A DNA stretch of 64,000 nucleotides from Streptomyces sp. CCM_MD2014 (GTDB lineage Bacteria > Actinomycetota > Actinomycetes > Streptomycetales > Streptomycetaceae): contig NZ_CP009754.1 of assembly GCF_000772045.1 (NCBI RefSeq), positions 7,006,001 to 7,070,000 on the forward strand, in the 5' to 3' direction. Each line of letters opens with the position of its first letter. Position 1 is the stretch's first letter. Positions 43,678 to 52,588 of the stretch are shown here, piece by piece. Under the pieces are notes generated by a model, which was given only the letters and a program-made list of their open reading frames with translations, made no database searches and was not told where the DNA came from. A program made the position numbers and the translations under genes.

Positions 43678-44594
43678 GCAACGGAACGAGCAACGCACCC
43701 ACGCGGAAGCACACCGCGCTCCCCAAGGCCCAGATCCTCATCGAGGCGCTGCCCTGGCTCACCCGGCACCACGGCAGGACCGTCGTCATCAAGTTCGGCG
43801 GCAACGCCATGATCGACGAGGACCTCAAGGCCGCCTTCGCCCAGGACGTCGTCTTCCTGCGGCACGCCGGCCTCAAGCCCGTCGTCGTGCACGGCGGCGG
43901 TCCGCAGATCAGCGCCGCCCTCGACAAGCACGGCATCGTCAGCGAGTTCAAGGCCGGACTGCGCGTCACCACCGAGGACGCCATGGACGTCGTACGGATG
44001 GTGCTCGCCGGACAGGTGCAGCGCGAGCTGGTCGGGCTGCTCAACCAGCACGGACCGCTCGCCGTCGGCCTCACCGGCGAGGACGCCCACACCCTCACCG
44101 CCACCAAGCACCAGCCCGAGATCGACGGCGAGCTCGTCGACATCGGCCGGGTCGGCGAGATCACCGAGATCGACACCGGTGCCATCGAGGCACTCCTGGC
44201 CGACGGCCGCATCCCGGTCGTCTCGTCGATCGCCCGTTCCCAGGACGACCACCATGTCTACAACGTCAATGCTGATACGGCGGCTGCGGCACTCGCTGCG
44301 GCGCTCGGCGCCGAGACTCTCATGGTCCTCACCGACGTCGAGGGCCTCTACGAGGACTGGCCGGACTCCGACGAGGTGATCAGCCGTCTCACCGCGTCCG
44401 AGCTGGAAAAACTGCTGCCCGACCTGTCCAGCGGCATGGTGCCGAAGATGGAGGGCTGCCTGCACGCCGTGCGCAACGGCGTCACCACCGCCCGCGTCAT
44501 CGACGGCCGGGTCCAGCACTCGATCCTGCTGGAGATCTTCACCGACGAGGGGATCGGCACGATGGTCGTGCCGGACGAAGAGGGGGAGTCGTGA
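43674..44594 (+). CDS. argB: Acetylglutamate kinase
   Basis: 306 residues. Phosphorylates N-acetylglutamate, usually the step feedback-inhibited by arginine. Amino-acid kinase motifs IKFGGNAM, VVHGGGPQIS, and VYNVNADTAAAALA. An N-terminal extension with a helix (ALPKAQILIEALPWL) is the type that forms arginine-sensitive hexamers. ATG 43674 overlaps argJ; its TGA overlaps the argD GTG. Confidence 0.97.
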   Translation: MSNGTSNAPTRKHTALPKAQILIEALPWLTRHHGRTVVIKFGGNAMIDEDLKAAFAQDVVFLRHAGLKPVVVHGGGPQISAALDKHGIVSEFKAGLRVTTEDAMDVVRMVLAGQVQRELVGLLNQHGPLAVGLTGEDAHTLTATKHQPEIDGELVDIGRVGEITEIDTGAIEALLADGRIPVVSSIARSQDDHHVYNVNADTAAAALAAALGAETLMVLTDVEGLYEDWPDSDEVISRLTASELEKLLPDLSSGMVPKMEGCLHAVRNGVTTARVIDGRVQHSILLEIFTDEGIGTMVVPDEEGES

Positions 44595-45799
44595 GCAACG
44601 CGGAGCTGACCGAGCGGTGGCAGGGCACGCTCATGAACAACTACGGCACGCCGCGCCTGCCGCTGGTGCGCGGTGAGGGTGCCCGGCTGTGGGACGCCGA
44701 CGGCACGGAGTACCTCGACTTCGTCGGCGGCATCGCGGTCAACGCGCTCGGCCACGCCCACCCCGCGGTGGTCGACGCCGTGAGCCGGCAGATCGCCTCC
44801 CTCGGCCACGTCTCCAACCTCTTCATCGCCGAACCGCCCGTCGCCCTCGCCGAACGGCTCCTCCAGCACTTCGGCCGCGACGGCAAGGTCTACTTCTGCA
44901 ACTCCGGGGCCGAGGCCAACGAGGGCGCCTTCAAGATCGGGCGGCTGACCGGGCGGCCGCACATGGTCGCCACCGAGGGCGGATTCCACGGCCGCACCAT
45001 GGGCGCCCTGGCGCTGACCGGCCAGCCCGGCAAGCAGGAACCGTTCCTGCCGCTGCCCGGCGACGTCACGCACGTGCCGTACGGCGACCCGCAGGCGCTG
45101 GCCGCCGCGGTCACCGAGGAGACGGCGCTGGTGGTCATCGAGCCGATCCAGGGCGAGAACGGCGTCGTCGTCCCGCCCCCCGGCTACCTGAAGGCGGCCC
45201 GCGCCATCACCGCCGCCACCGGTGCGCTGCTCGTCCTCGACGAGGTGCAGACCGGCATCGGCCGGACCGGACACTGGTTCGAGTACCAGGCCCACGAGGG
45301 CGTCCTGCCGGACGTCGTCACCCTCGCCAAGGGCCTCGGCGGCGGGCTGCCGCTCGGCGCGACGGTCGCCTTCGGCCGCGCCGCCGACCTGCTCCAGCCC
45401 GGCCACCACGGCACGACCTTCGGCGGCAACCCGGTCGCCTGCGCCGCCGGACTCGCCGTCCTCGACACCATCGCCGGCGAGGGACTGCTGGACAACGTCA
45501 AGCGGCAGAGCGAGAAACTCCGGGGCGGCGTCGAAGCCCTCGGCCACCGGCTGGTCGCCCATGTCCGGGGCGCCGGACTCCTCCTGGGTATCGTGCTCAC
45601 CGAGCCGCTCGCCGCCCGGGTGCAGCAGGCGGCTCAGGACGCCGGAATCCTGGTGAACGCGCCCGCCCCCGATGTCGTACGGCTGATGCCCGCGCTGAAC
45701 CTCGGCGACGACGTGGTGGACGCGTTCCTCGGGGCGCTGCCCGGCATTCTTGACCAGGCCGCCGAGACGGCCCACGGGGACGGACGATCCGGAGAATGA
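44591..45799 (+). CDS. argD: Acetylornithine aminotransferase
   Basis: 402 residues, PLP enzyme making N-acetylornithine. The cofactor lysine is Lys247 in VVTLAKGLGGG; FCNSGAEANEGAFK and LDEVQTGIGRTG are family motifs. GTG 44591 overlaps argB. Seven bases separate its stop from argR. Confidence 0.96.
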   Translation: MSNAELTERWQGTLMNNYGTPRLPLVRGEGARLWDADGTEYLDFVGGIAVNALGHAHPAVVDAVSRQIASLGHVSNLFIAEPPVALAERLLQHFGRDGKVYFCNSGAEANEGAFKIGRLTGRPHMVATEGGFHGRTMGALALTGQPGKQEPFLPLPGDVTHVPYGDPQALAAAVTEETALVVIEPIQGENGVVVPPPGYLKAARAITAATGALLVLDEVQTGIGRTGHWFEYQAHEGVLPDVVTLAKGLGGGLPLGATVAFGRAADLLQPGHHGTTFGGNPVACAAGLAVLDTIAGEGLLDNVKRQSEKLRGGVEALGHRLVAHVRGAGLLLGIVLTEPLAARVQQAAQDAGILVNAPAPDVVRLMPALNLGDDVVDAFLGALPGILDQAAETAHGDGRSGE

Positions 45800-45806
45800 G
45801 ACGACG

Positions 45807-46346
45807 ATGAGTCACGCGCAGGAGCACGAGCAGACGGCCGGGCCCGCCCTGCCGCAGACCCGCACCGCACGCCACCGCCGGATCGTGGACATCCTCAACC
45901 GGCAGGCGGTCCGCTCGCAGAGCCAGCTGGCGAAGCTGCTCGCTGACGACGGGCTCACCGTCACCCAGGCGACGCTCTCCCGGGACCTGGACGAGCTGAA
46001 CGCGGTCAAGATCCGCAACACCGACGGCGACCTCATCTACGCGGTGCCCAGCGAGGGCGGTTTCCGCACCCCGCGGGCGCCGCTCGGGGAGTCGGCCAAG
46101 GAGGAGCGGATGCGGCGGCTCTCCGCGGAGCTGCTGATCTCCGCGGAGGCGTCCGCGAACCTCGTGGTCCTGCGCACCCCTCCGGGGGCGGCGCAGTTCC
46201 TCGCCTCGGCCATCGACCAGGCGGAACTGCACGACATCCTGGGGACGATCGCGGGTGACGACACGCTGATGCTGATCAGCCGGGACCCGACGGGCGGGCA
46301 GGCCCTGGCGGACCACTTGCTGCGCCTGGCCCAGAACGGGGGCTGA
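45807..46346 (+). CDS. argR: Arginine repressor
   Basis: 179 residues. N-terminal winged helix (RHRRIVDILNRQAVRSQSQL, VTQATLSRDLDELNAVK), C-terminal arginine-binding hexamerisation domain with GTIAGDDTLMLISRD. It represses by binding ARG boxes, two sets of which lie in this window (before argC and before argH). As last gene of argCJBDR it should be autoregulated. ATG 45807; GGAG at 45791-45794 is a rather weak, distant site. Confidence 0.95.
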   Translation: MSHAQEHEQTAGPALPQTRTARHRRIVDILNRQAVRSQSQLAKLLADDGLTVTQATLSRDLDELNAVKIRNTDGDLIYAVPSEGGFRTPRAPLGESAKEERMRRLSAELLISAEASANLVVLRTPPGAAQFLASAIDQAELHDILGTIAGDDTLMLISRDPTGGQALADHLLRLAQNGG

Positions 46347-46355
46347 GCTCCGCCG

Positions 46356-46400
46356 ACTGCGGGTGGTCGGTGGCCGGCCGCGCAGTTCCCCACGCCCCCG
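46356..46400 (+). repeat. Dispersed GC-rich repeat, copy D
   Basis: ACTGCGGGTGGTCGG...GCCGCGCAGTTCCCCACGCCCCC, the same layout as the copies near 20803 and 26818, again just after the last gene of an operon (argR). Confidence 0.55.
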
Positions 46401-46485
46401 CGGCCGAGGACAGTCGTGCCGCTGGGGCGGCACGGGTGGGCGCGGGCGGCACCCCGCGGACGCGGGCCAGTGCCACGCCGGTACC

Positions 46486-47334
46486 TCAGCCCAAACGAGC
46501 CGCCAGCCCTCCCGTGCACCGCACCTCGTCTCCCGCCGTGATCAGCAGCCCCTCGACGCCGGGCAGTGACTCCAGCCACCGCAACCCGTCCCGCGCCCCC
46601 ATCGCGAAGGCCGCCGTCGCCCAGCAGTCCGCCCACGTCAGCCGGGGCGCCACCACCGTCACGGACAGCAGGTCGGTCACCGCCGAGCGTCCGGTGCGGG
46701 GATCGACGACGTGCGCGCCCCGCTCGGCGGAGCCGGACGTCGCCACGGCCAGCTCCGCCGTCCCCGCCGCCGAGACGACCGCCGCGAGGCCGCCCGGCCG
46801 CAGCGGGTCCGACACCCCGACCCGCCACGGACGTGCCGCACCCGGCGTCCCGAGCAGCTGCACGTCCCCGCCCCCGTTGACGCTGACACCGCTCGCACCG
46901 GGGACCAGCGCCGCGATCCGCCGCGCCGCACGCTCCACGGCCCAGCCCTTGACGATGCCGGTCGGATCGAGCCGGCCCCCGTACCGCGTGCTGAACCAGC
47001 CGTCGCTCACCCGCTCCGCCTCCGCCGCCAGCTCCAGCACCTCGGCGACCTCCGGCGCACAGGCCCCGACGGTCAGTTCGCCGCGCGCCAGCCGCGAGAT
47101 CTCGCTGCCGTCCCGGTACGTGCTGAACACCTCGTCGGCCCGGTGCAGTCCGGCGACCGCCTCGTCCAGCGCCGCCCGTACCGACGCGGGTTTCCCGCCG
47201 CGGACGTCGAAGGAGAAGACGGTCCCCATCGCCTCCTCCACGTGACGCACCACGGCGGGAGCCTGTGCGGACCCGGACTCGGACCCGGCCCCGGCCCCGG
47301 ACTCCGGCTCGGCCTCGGTCACGGCGTCAGCCAC
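46486..47334 (-). CDS. apbE: FAD:protein FMN transferase (ApbE family)
   Basis: 282 residues. Attaches FMN from FAD to a Thr of target proteins. Motifs: EEAMGTVFSFDVRG, RADEVFSTYRDGSEISRLAR, DPTGIVKGWAVERA, SVNGGGDVQLLG. A short acidic/Gly-rich N-terminus has no signal peptide, unlike many ApbE proteins, so modification may occur in the cytosol before export, or the start is elsewhere. GTG 47334 overlaps the upstream FMN-binding gene by eight bases; that protein carries two matching acceptor motifs. Confidence 0.9.
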   Translation of the reverse strand: MADAVTEAEPESGAGAGSESGSAQAPAVVRHVEEAMGTVFSFDVRGGKPASVRAALDEAVAGLHRADEVFSTYRDGSEISRLARGELTVGACAPEVAEVLELAAEAERVSDGWFSTRYGGRLDPTGIVKGWAVERAARRIAALVPGASGVSVNGGGDVQLLGTPGAARPWRVGVSDPLRPGGLAAVVSAAGTAELAVATSGSAERGAHVVDPRTGRSAVTDLLSVTVVAPRLTWADCWATAAFAMGARDGLRWLESLPGVEGLLITAGDEVRCTGGLAARLG

Positions 47335-48121
47335 CGGCCCGGTCCAGTGCCGACTGGAGGGACTGTTTGTACCCCGCGCTGGTGTAGGTGGCCCCCGACA
47401 CCGCGTCGATGTCGGCGCTGCCCGCGGCGACGGCGGCCCGGTCGAGCTTCGGTACGGCGTCGGCCGTAATGCGGTCGCTGCGGCCGCCCTTGGGCGCCTG
47501 GAGGGTCTCGACGTCGGTGATCTTCCCGCCGCTGACCGTCACCCGGACCTGCACGGGGCCGTACTGGGTCTGCGCCGCGTCACCGGTGAGCACCTGCGTG
47601 CCCTGCCCGGCTCCGGCGCCCTCTTCGGCGGCTCCGGCTCCGGCTCCCGCTCCGGCTTCGGCGCCGGACCCGGCCGCCGCGGCCGCCTTGTCGAGGGCCG
47701 ACTGGAGGGACTTCACGTACCCGGCGCTGGTGTAGGTGGCTCCCGAGACCGCGTCGATGTCGGCGCTGCCGGCCGCGACCGCCGCCCGGTTCAGCCTGGG
47801 CACCGCGTCCGCGGTGACCCGGTCGCTCTGCCCGCCCTTGGGCGCCTGAACGGCCTCGGCCTTCGTGATCTTCCCGTCGCTCACGGTGAGCCGGACCTGC
47901 ACGGGACCGTACTGCGTAGCGGCCGCGTCACCCGTGACGGTGCCGGCCCCGGCGCCCCGGCCGCCCTGCGGCGACTGTGCGGCCGCGGGCGGCGCCGCGC
48001 CGCCCGCCGCCGAGGCGGAGCCCGGATCGGACGCCGGTTTCAGTGACAGCAGCAGCACGATCCCGGACACGGTGGCGGCCCCGGCGAGCACGGCACGCCG
48101 AACGGGGTGGCTTTTCCTCAT
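47327..48121 (-). CDS. Exported protein with two tandem FMN-binding domains
   Basis: 264 residues. A signal-type membrane segment (residues ~9-26) precedes two near-identical FMN-binding domains, about 62-146 and 178-261, joined by an Ala/Gly/Glu linker. Each has TQYGPVQVR, APKGG, and the flavinylation motif SGATYTSAGY, with acceptor Thr129 and Thr245. Expected to carry two covalent FMN groups on the outer face. Encoded between a ferric-reductase-like membrane protein and ApbE in one operon. The high identity between the repeats suggests recent duplication. Confidence 0.88.
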   Translation of the reverse strand: MRKSHPVRRAVLAGAATVSGIVLLLSLKPASDPGSASAAGGAAPPAAAQSPQGGRGAGAGTVTGDAAATQYGPVQVRLTVSDGKITKAEAVQAPKGGQSDRVTADAVPRLNRAAVAAGSADIDAVSGATYTSAGYVKSLQSALDKAAAAAGSGAEAGAGAGAGAAEEGAGAGQGTQVLTGDAAQTQYGPVQVRVTVSGGKITDVETLQAPKGGRSDRITADAVPKLDRAAVAAGSADIDAVSGATYTSAGYKQSLQSALDRAGG

Positions 48122-48148
48122 GGGTCCTGGACTCCTGATGACCGTCGC

Positions 48149-49531
48149 TCACATCTCGAACGACTCGTGGTGGATACGGCGGGCGGGGACCCCCGCGCCG
48201 CGCAGTGCCTCGTACACCGACTGGGCGAAGCCGGGCGGCCCGCACAGGAAGACGTCGTGGCGCTCGACGTCCGGGATCTTCCGGGCCAGGGTCTCCGCGG
48301 AGATGTCCGGGCGTTCCCCGTCCGGGCTGTTGACCGCGTACATCAGCCGGGCACCGCGCTCGTCGGCGATGCCGGCCAGTTCGTCCCAGAGCGCCAGGTC
48401 CTGGGTGCTGTTGGCCCGGTAGAGCAGCGTGATGTCGCCGGAGGCACCGGGCAGCGTCTCGAACAGCGCCCGCATCGGCGTGATCCCCACCCCGCCCGCC
48501 ACCAGCAGCACCTTGCCGCGGCTGCGGCGCTGTGCGGTCAGGGCGCCGTACGGCCCCTCCGCCCACACCCGGGTGCCCGGCTCCAGCTCGCGCAGCCGGG
48601 CGCTGTGGTCGCCGATCGCCTTCACGGTGATCCGGAGCAGGTCCGGGCGCGGCGCCGCCGACAGCGAGTACGGGTGGGAGCTGAACCGCATCCCCGGCGC
48701 GAGGAACCGCCAGCGGAAGAACTGCCCGGCCTGCGCACCCATCCGGTGCAGGCGGCGCCCGCCGATCAGCACCGACACGATGCCGGGCGTCTCCTCGATC
48801 ACCGCCTCTACCCGCATCCGGTGCCGCAGATTGAGGCGCAGGGGGGTCAGCACCCGGTACCAGAGCACCAGGGCGGTCACCGAGCCGTACAGCGCGTACC
48901 AGACGGTGCCGGCGAGCGGCTCGACGGCGAAGTCGTTGCCGGTGGTCAACTGGTGCCAGAAGGTCAGGAACACCGCCGCGTAGGTGAGCAGGTGCACGTG
49001 GTACCAGGCGTCGTACGGGATGCGGCGGCGCACGGGGCCGACGGACAGCAGCCCGATGACGACCAGCAGGCCGGTGCCGACGGCGGCCTTGCCCATGTCC
49101 GGAAGCCGGTTCACGGAGTCGACCGTCTGCGTGACGATGTCGCCGAGGCCCTTGCCGGCCTGCGCCGCGTAGCCCCACATGATCAGGAAGACGTGGGCGA
49201 GGACCAGGCAGAGGGTGTAGCGGCCGGTCATGGCGTGCCAGCGGGCGACCCGGTCGGACCCGACCCGCCGCTCCAGCGCCGGCACCCGGGCCATCTGCAG
49301 CACCACCAGCGCCATCAGGTACCCGGCGAGCAGACCGGTGATCCGGCCCGCGCCGAGGATCCTGCCGGTGTCGTCGGAGATGGCGGGCGTGTTGCGCCAC
49401 CACAGCCACAACACGCCCGCCGCGCCCGCCCACACGGCGAGCAGCAGGGGGACGGCGGGGGAGCGGCGCGGACGGATGCGCCGCATCGTCTGACGGCGGG
49501 CGGCACGGCCGCCGGCGAGCGTGGTGGTCAC
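48149..49531 (-). CDS. Ferric-reductase-like transmembrane ferredoxin reductase
   Basis: 460 residues. The N-terminal half has about six membrane helices with His residues likely to bind two haems (RVARWHAMTGRYTLCLVLAH and YDAWYHVHLLTYAAVFLTFW). The C-terminal half is an FNR module: FAD motif RFSSHPYSLS, NAD motif VAGGVGITPMRAL, and the final CGPPGF. It would pass electrons from NAD(P)H through flavin and haem across the membrane. GTG 49531 follows GGAGG at five bases. It leads the operon with the FMN-binding protein and apbE. Confidence 0.9.
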   Translation of the reverse strand: MTTTLAGGRAARRQTMRRIRPRRSPAVPLLLAVWAGAAGVLWLWWRNTPAISDDTGRILGAGRITGLLAGYLMALVVLQMARVPALERRVGSDRVARWHAMTGRYTLCLVLAHVFLIMWGYAAQAGKGLGDIVTQTVDSVNRLPDMGKAAVGTGLLVVIGLLSVGPVRRRIPYDAWYHVHLLTYAAVFLTFWHQLTTGNDFAVEPLAGTVWYALYGSVTALVLWYRVLTPLRLNLRHRMRVEAVIEETPGIVSVLIGGRRLHRMGAQAGQFFRWRFLAPGMRFSSHPYSLSAAPRPDLLRITVKAIGDHSARLRELEPGTRVWAEGPYGALTAQRRSRGKVLLVAGGVGITPMRALFETLPGASGDITLLYRANSTQDLALWDELAGIADERGARLMYAVNSPDGERPDISAETLARKIPDVERHDVFLCGPPGFAQSVYEALRGAGVPARRIHHESFEM

Positions 49532-49618
49532 GGTTCCTCCGTGGGGACTTGACCCTTGGCCCACAGATACGCGCCGTGCCGGTCGAGCGTTCAGCCGTGC
49601 CGGCCGTGCCCTCCGGAT

Positions 49619-50332
49619 TCAGTAGCGGGTGATCGCCGTCGCCCCGCCCGAGGTCCCGATCGCGAGGTGCGGCCGCTGCGCCGGCCGTGCCCACCGAAGG
49701 ATCCGCCGCATGGCGTCCTCGGGCACCGACACGCAGCCCGCCGTCGCCCCGCGCCCGTCGACGTGCAGGAAGATGCCCGCGCCGCGGCCGCGCACGGGGC
49801 GGTCGTAGTTGAAGCCGACGACCAGGGCGTACGCGTACTGGGTGCGGTACGCGATCAGGTGCTCGGCCTCGGCGGCGCGGCAGTCGGCGGGGCGCGGCTC
49901 GGTCCAGCGGTTGTAGGAGCGGGAGGCGTTGTCCTGGCACCACCAGGAGTCCTGCCGGACCGGGCGGTACCGGTACGCCGTCCCGCGCGGTGCCGCCTCG
50001 ATGCCGAAGGCGTACGGCAGGCCGTACAGCCCGGTCGGCGTGGTGTTCGTTCCCTGGACGCGCGTGGCCCCTTCGGTGAGTCCGCCGGAGCCGAAGCGGG
50101 CGGGCGCGGAACCGGCCGCCACCCAGCGGCCGTCGCCGCCGCGGTCCCACCAGGTGACGGTGCCCGTGGTCGATCCGGTGTCCGGCGCGACCGCGGTGAT
50201 CAGCTGGGTGCCGCCGCCGGTGTCCGCCATCCGGGCCGGCAGCGGCCGGGAGGCGGACCCGTCGGCGGGGCCGGCACCGGGGGTGAGGAGGGAGGCGGAG
50301 ACGAGGACGGCGACGAGGACACCGGGGCGCAT
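49619..50332 (-). CDS. Secreted L,D-transpeptidase-like (YkuD) protein
   Basis: 237 residues. A Sec-type signal peptide (VLVAVLVSASLLTPGAGPAD) is followed by a YkuD-fold catalytic region with the His and Cys of FLHVDGRGATAGCVSVP. It would cross-link or modify peptidoglycan, or attach proteins. ATG 50332 lies three bases after the stop of the PPOX-family gene, so the two are cotranscribed. Confidence 0.82.
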   Translation of the reverse strand: MRPGVLVAVLVSASLLTPGAGPADGSASRPLPARMADTGGGTQLITAVAPDTGSTTGTVTWWDRGGDGRWVAAGSAPARFGSGGLTEGATRVQGTNTTPTGLYGLPYAFGIEAAPRGTAYRYRPVRQDSWWCQDNASRSYNRWTEPRPADCRAAEAEHLIAYRTQYAYALVVGFNYDRPVRGRGAGIFLHVDGRGATAGCVSVPEDAMRRILRWARPAQRPHLAIGTSGGATAITRY

Positions 50333-50335
50333 GGC

Positions 50336-50923
50336 TCAGACGCTAGACGGGGGCAGGGGAAGCGGCAGCCCGGGGAGACCGTCAATGCTGTGGGCGATGT
50401 GCTCCTTCTTGGTGAAGTACGCGCTGAGCGAGGCGTCGTCCTCACGGGCGAACCGTTTGCCGTGCAGGTCCCGGTCGCTCTCGTAGGCCATGAAGGGGAC
50501 GGCGTAGCCGCAGGTGTCGCGGATCAGCTCGGCGTGCACGACGATGACGGCGCGCAGACCGTGCACGGTGGTGTCGATGTCCGGGAAGTGGGTGAGCAGT
50601 TCCGGGAAGCGGGGGTCGTCGCGGAAGACCGGCTCGCCGCGGCCGTGGACCCGCACGATGTTCGGGGGGCCCTGGAAGGCGCACCACATCAGGGTGATGC
50701 GCCCGTTCTCCCGCAGGTGTGCGATGGTCTCCGCGTTGGAACCCGCGAAGTCGAGGTAGGCCACGGTGAGTTCGTCGAGCACCGCGAAGCAGCCGGTGAG
50801 GCCCTTGGGGGACAGGTTGACCGTGCCGTCGCCGGCCAGGGGAGCGGTGGCGGTGAAGAAGAGAGGCTGCGCCTCGATGAAGGTGCGGAGTCTGCCGTCT
50901 ATGCGCTCGTAAGTCTTTCCCAT
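50336..50923 (-). CDS. Pyridoxamine 5'-phosphate oxidase-family flavoprotein
   Basis: 195 residues, soluble. The split-barrel flavin-binding fold is recognised by LFFTATAPLAGDGTVNLSPK, DFAGSNAETIAHLRENGRIT and HGRGEPVFRDDPRF. The substrate is unknown; relatives bind FMN or F420. ATG 50923 has no Shine-Dalgarno; CATAAT on the minus strand (50932-50937) lies eight bases upstream, so the mRNA is probably leaderless. Divergent from argH. Confidence 0.85.
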   Translation of the reverse strand: MGKTYERIDGRLRTFIEAQPLFFTATAPLAGDGTVNLSPKGLTGCFAVLDELTVAYLDFAGSNAETIAHLRENGRITLMWCAFQGPPNIVRVHGRGEPVFRDDPRFPELLTHFPDIDTTVHGLRAVIVVHAELIRDTCGYAVPFMAYESDRDLHGKRFAREDDASLSAYFTKKEHIAHSIDGLPGLPLPLPPSSV

Positions 50924-50974
50924 GTCTAACGATTATGGGGTGCGGGGCGGGGCGGGCGCCGCCGAGCCGCGAGA

Positions 50975-51011
50975 TTGACGAATCATGCATGGTTCTGCAT
51001 ACTCATGCAGG
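50975..51011 (+). promoter_or_regulatory. argH promoter with overlapping ARG boxes
   Basis: -35 TTGACG (50975-50980), 17-base spacer, -10 CATACT (50998-51003). Two ArgR boxes, 50984-51001 and 50994-51011, have cores TGCATGGTTCTGCA and TGCATACTCATGCA, shifted by ten bases (one helical turn). They cover spacer and -10. Confidence 0.82.
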
Positions 51012-51041
51012 ACAGTGATCGTACGGTGAGGAGCGACCCAA

Positions 51042-52469
51042 GTGAGCAGCAACAGCGGTGACGTCCGGCTCTGGGGCGGCCGTTTCGCCGACGGTCCCGC
51101 CGAGGCCCTGGCCAAGCTGTCCGCGTCCGTCCACTTCGACTGGCGGCTCGCGCCCTACGACATCGCCGGTTCGCGTGCCCACGCGCGCGTGCTGCACAAG
51201 GCGGGGCTGCTCACCGAGGACGAGCTGACCCGGATGATCGCCGGGCTGGACCGGCTGGAGGCGGACGTCGCCGACGGCTCCTTCACCGGCACCATCGCCG
51301 ACGAGGACGTCCACACCGCCCTGGAGCGGGGCCTGCTGGAGCGCCTCGGCCCCGACCTCGGCGGCAAGCTGCGCGCCGGCCGCTCCCGCAACGACCAGGT
51401 GGCGACCCTCTTCCGGATGTACCTGCGGGACCACGCCCGTACCGTCGGCGGTCTGATCGCCGATCTCCAGGACGCGCTGATCGGCCTCGCCGAGGCCCAC
51501 CCGGACGTGGCCATGCCCGGCCGCACGCACCTCCAGCACGCCCAGCCGGTGCTCTTCGCCCACCACGTCCTCGCCCACGCCCAGGCGCTCGGCCGGGACG
51601 CGGAGCGGCTGCGCCAGTGGGACGAGCGCACGGCCGTCTCCCCGTACGGCTCGGGCGCGCTCGCGGGCAGCAGCCTCGGCCTGGACCCGGAGGCCGTCGC
51701 CCGTGACCTCGGTTTCCAGCACGGCAGCGCCGGCAACTCCATCGACGGCACCGCCTCCCGGGACTTCGTCGCCGAGTTCGCCTTCATCACCGCGATGATC
51801 GGCGTCAACGTCTCCCGCATCGCCGAGGAGATCATCATCTGGAACACGAAGGAGTTCTCCTTCGTCACCCTCCACGACGCCTTCTCCACCGGCTCCTCGA
51901 TCATGCCGCAGAAGAAGAATCCCGACATCGCCGAGCTGGCCCGCGGCAAGTCCGGGCGGCTCATCGGCAACCTGACCGGCCTGATGGCGACCCTCAAGGC
52001 CCTCCCGCTCGCCTACAACCGCGACCTCCAGGAGGACAAGGAGCCGGTCTTCGACTCCATCGACCAGCTGGAGATCCTGCTCCCCGCCTTCACCGGCATG
52101 ATGGCCACCCTCACCGTGCACCGCGAGCGGATGGAGGAGCTGGCCCCGGCCGGGTTCTCGCTCGCCACCGACATCGCCGAGTGGCTGGTCAAGCAGGGCG
52201 TGCCGTTCCGCGTCGCGCACGAGGTGGCCGGCGAGTGCGTCAAGGTCGCCGAGGCCGACGGCAAGGAGCTGGACGAGCTGACCGACGAGCAGTTCGCCAA
52301 GATCTCCGAGCACCTCACCCCCGAGGTGCGCACCGTCCTGAACGTCCCCGGCGCCCTCGCCTCCCGCAGCGGGCGCGGCGGTACGGCGCCCAGCGCGGTC
52401 GCCGTGCAGCTCGCCGAGGTGAAGGCGGACGTGGCGGCCCAGCACGCCTGGGCGGACGCCGAGAAGTAG
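51042..52469 (+). CDS. argH: Argininosuccinate lyase
   Basis: 475 residues. Last step of arginine synthesis: argininosuccinate to arginine and fumarate. Signature GSSIMPQKKNPD with the catalytic Ser loop; RSRNDQVATLFRMY and HLQHAQPVLFAHH are conserved. GTG 51042 with GAGGAG at 51027-51032. It stands apart from argCJBDR but shares ArgR control through its own ARG boxes. Confidence 0.97.
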   Translation: MSSNSGDVRLWGGRFADGPAEALAKLSASVHFDWRLAPYDIAGSRAHARVLHKAGLLTEDELTRMIAGLDRLEADVADGSFTGTIADEDVHTALERGLLERLGPDLGGKLRAGRSRNDQVATLFRMYLRDHARTVGGLIADLQDALIGLAEAHPDVAMPGRTHLQHAQPVLFAHHVLAHAQALGRDAERLRQWDERTAVSPYGSGALAGSSLGLDPEAVARDLGFQHGSAGNSIDGTASRDFVAEFAFITAMIGVNVSRIAEEIIIWNTKEFSFVTLHDAFSTGSSIMPQKKNPDIAELARGKSGRLIGNLTGLMATLKALPLAYNRDLQEDKEPVFDSIDQLEILLPAFTGMMATLTVHRERMEELAPAGFSLATDIAEWLVKQGVPFRVAHEVAGECVKVAEADGKELDELTDEQFAKISEHLTPEVRTVLNVPGALASRSGRGGTAPSAVAVQLAEVKADVAAQHAWADAEK

Positions 52470-52588
52470 CAGCACCGCAGCATCAGCCGGTGTGCCCGGA
52501 GGGCATCGCGGTTACGTTGGTCAACAGCTCGGCAGCCCAGCCGCCGAGCGGCGCAACAGCTTCAGCAGCCGACCGAACGGAGCCCGCG

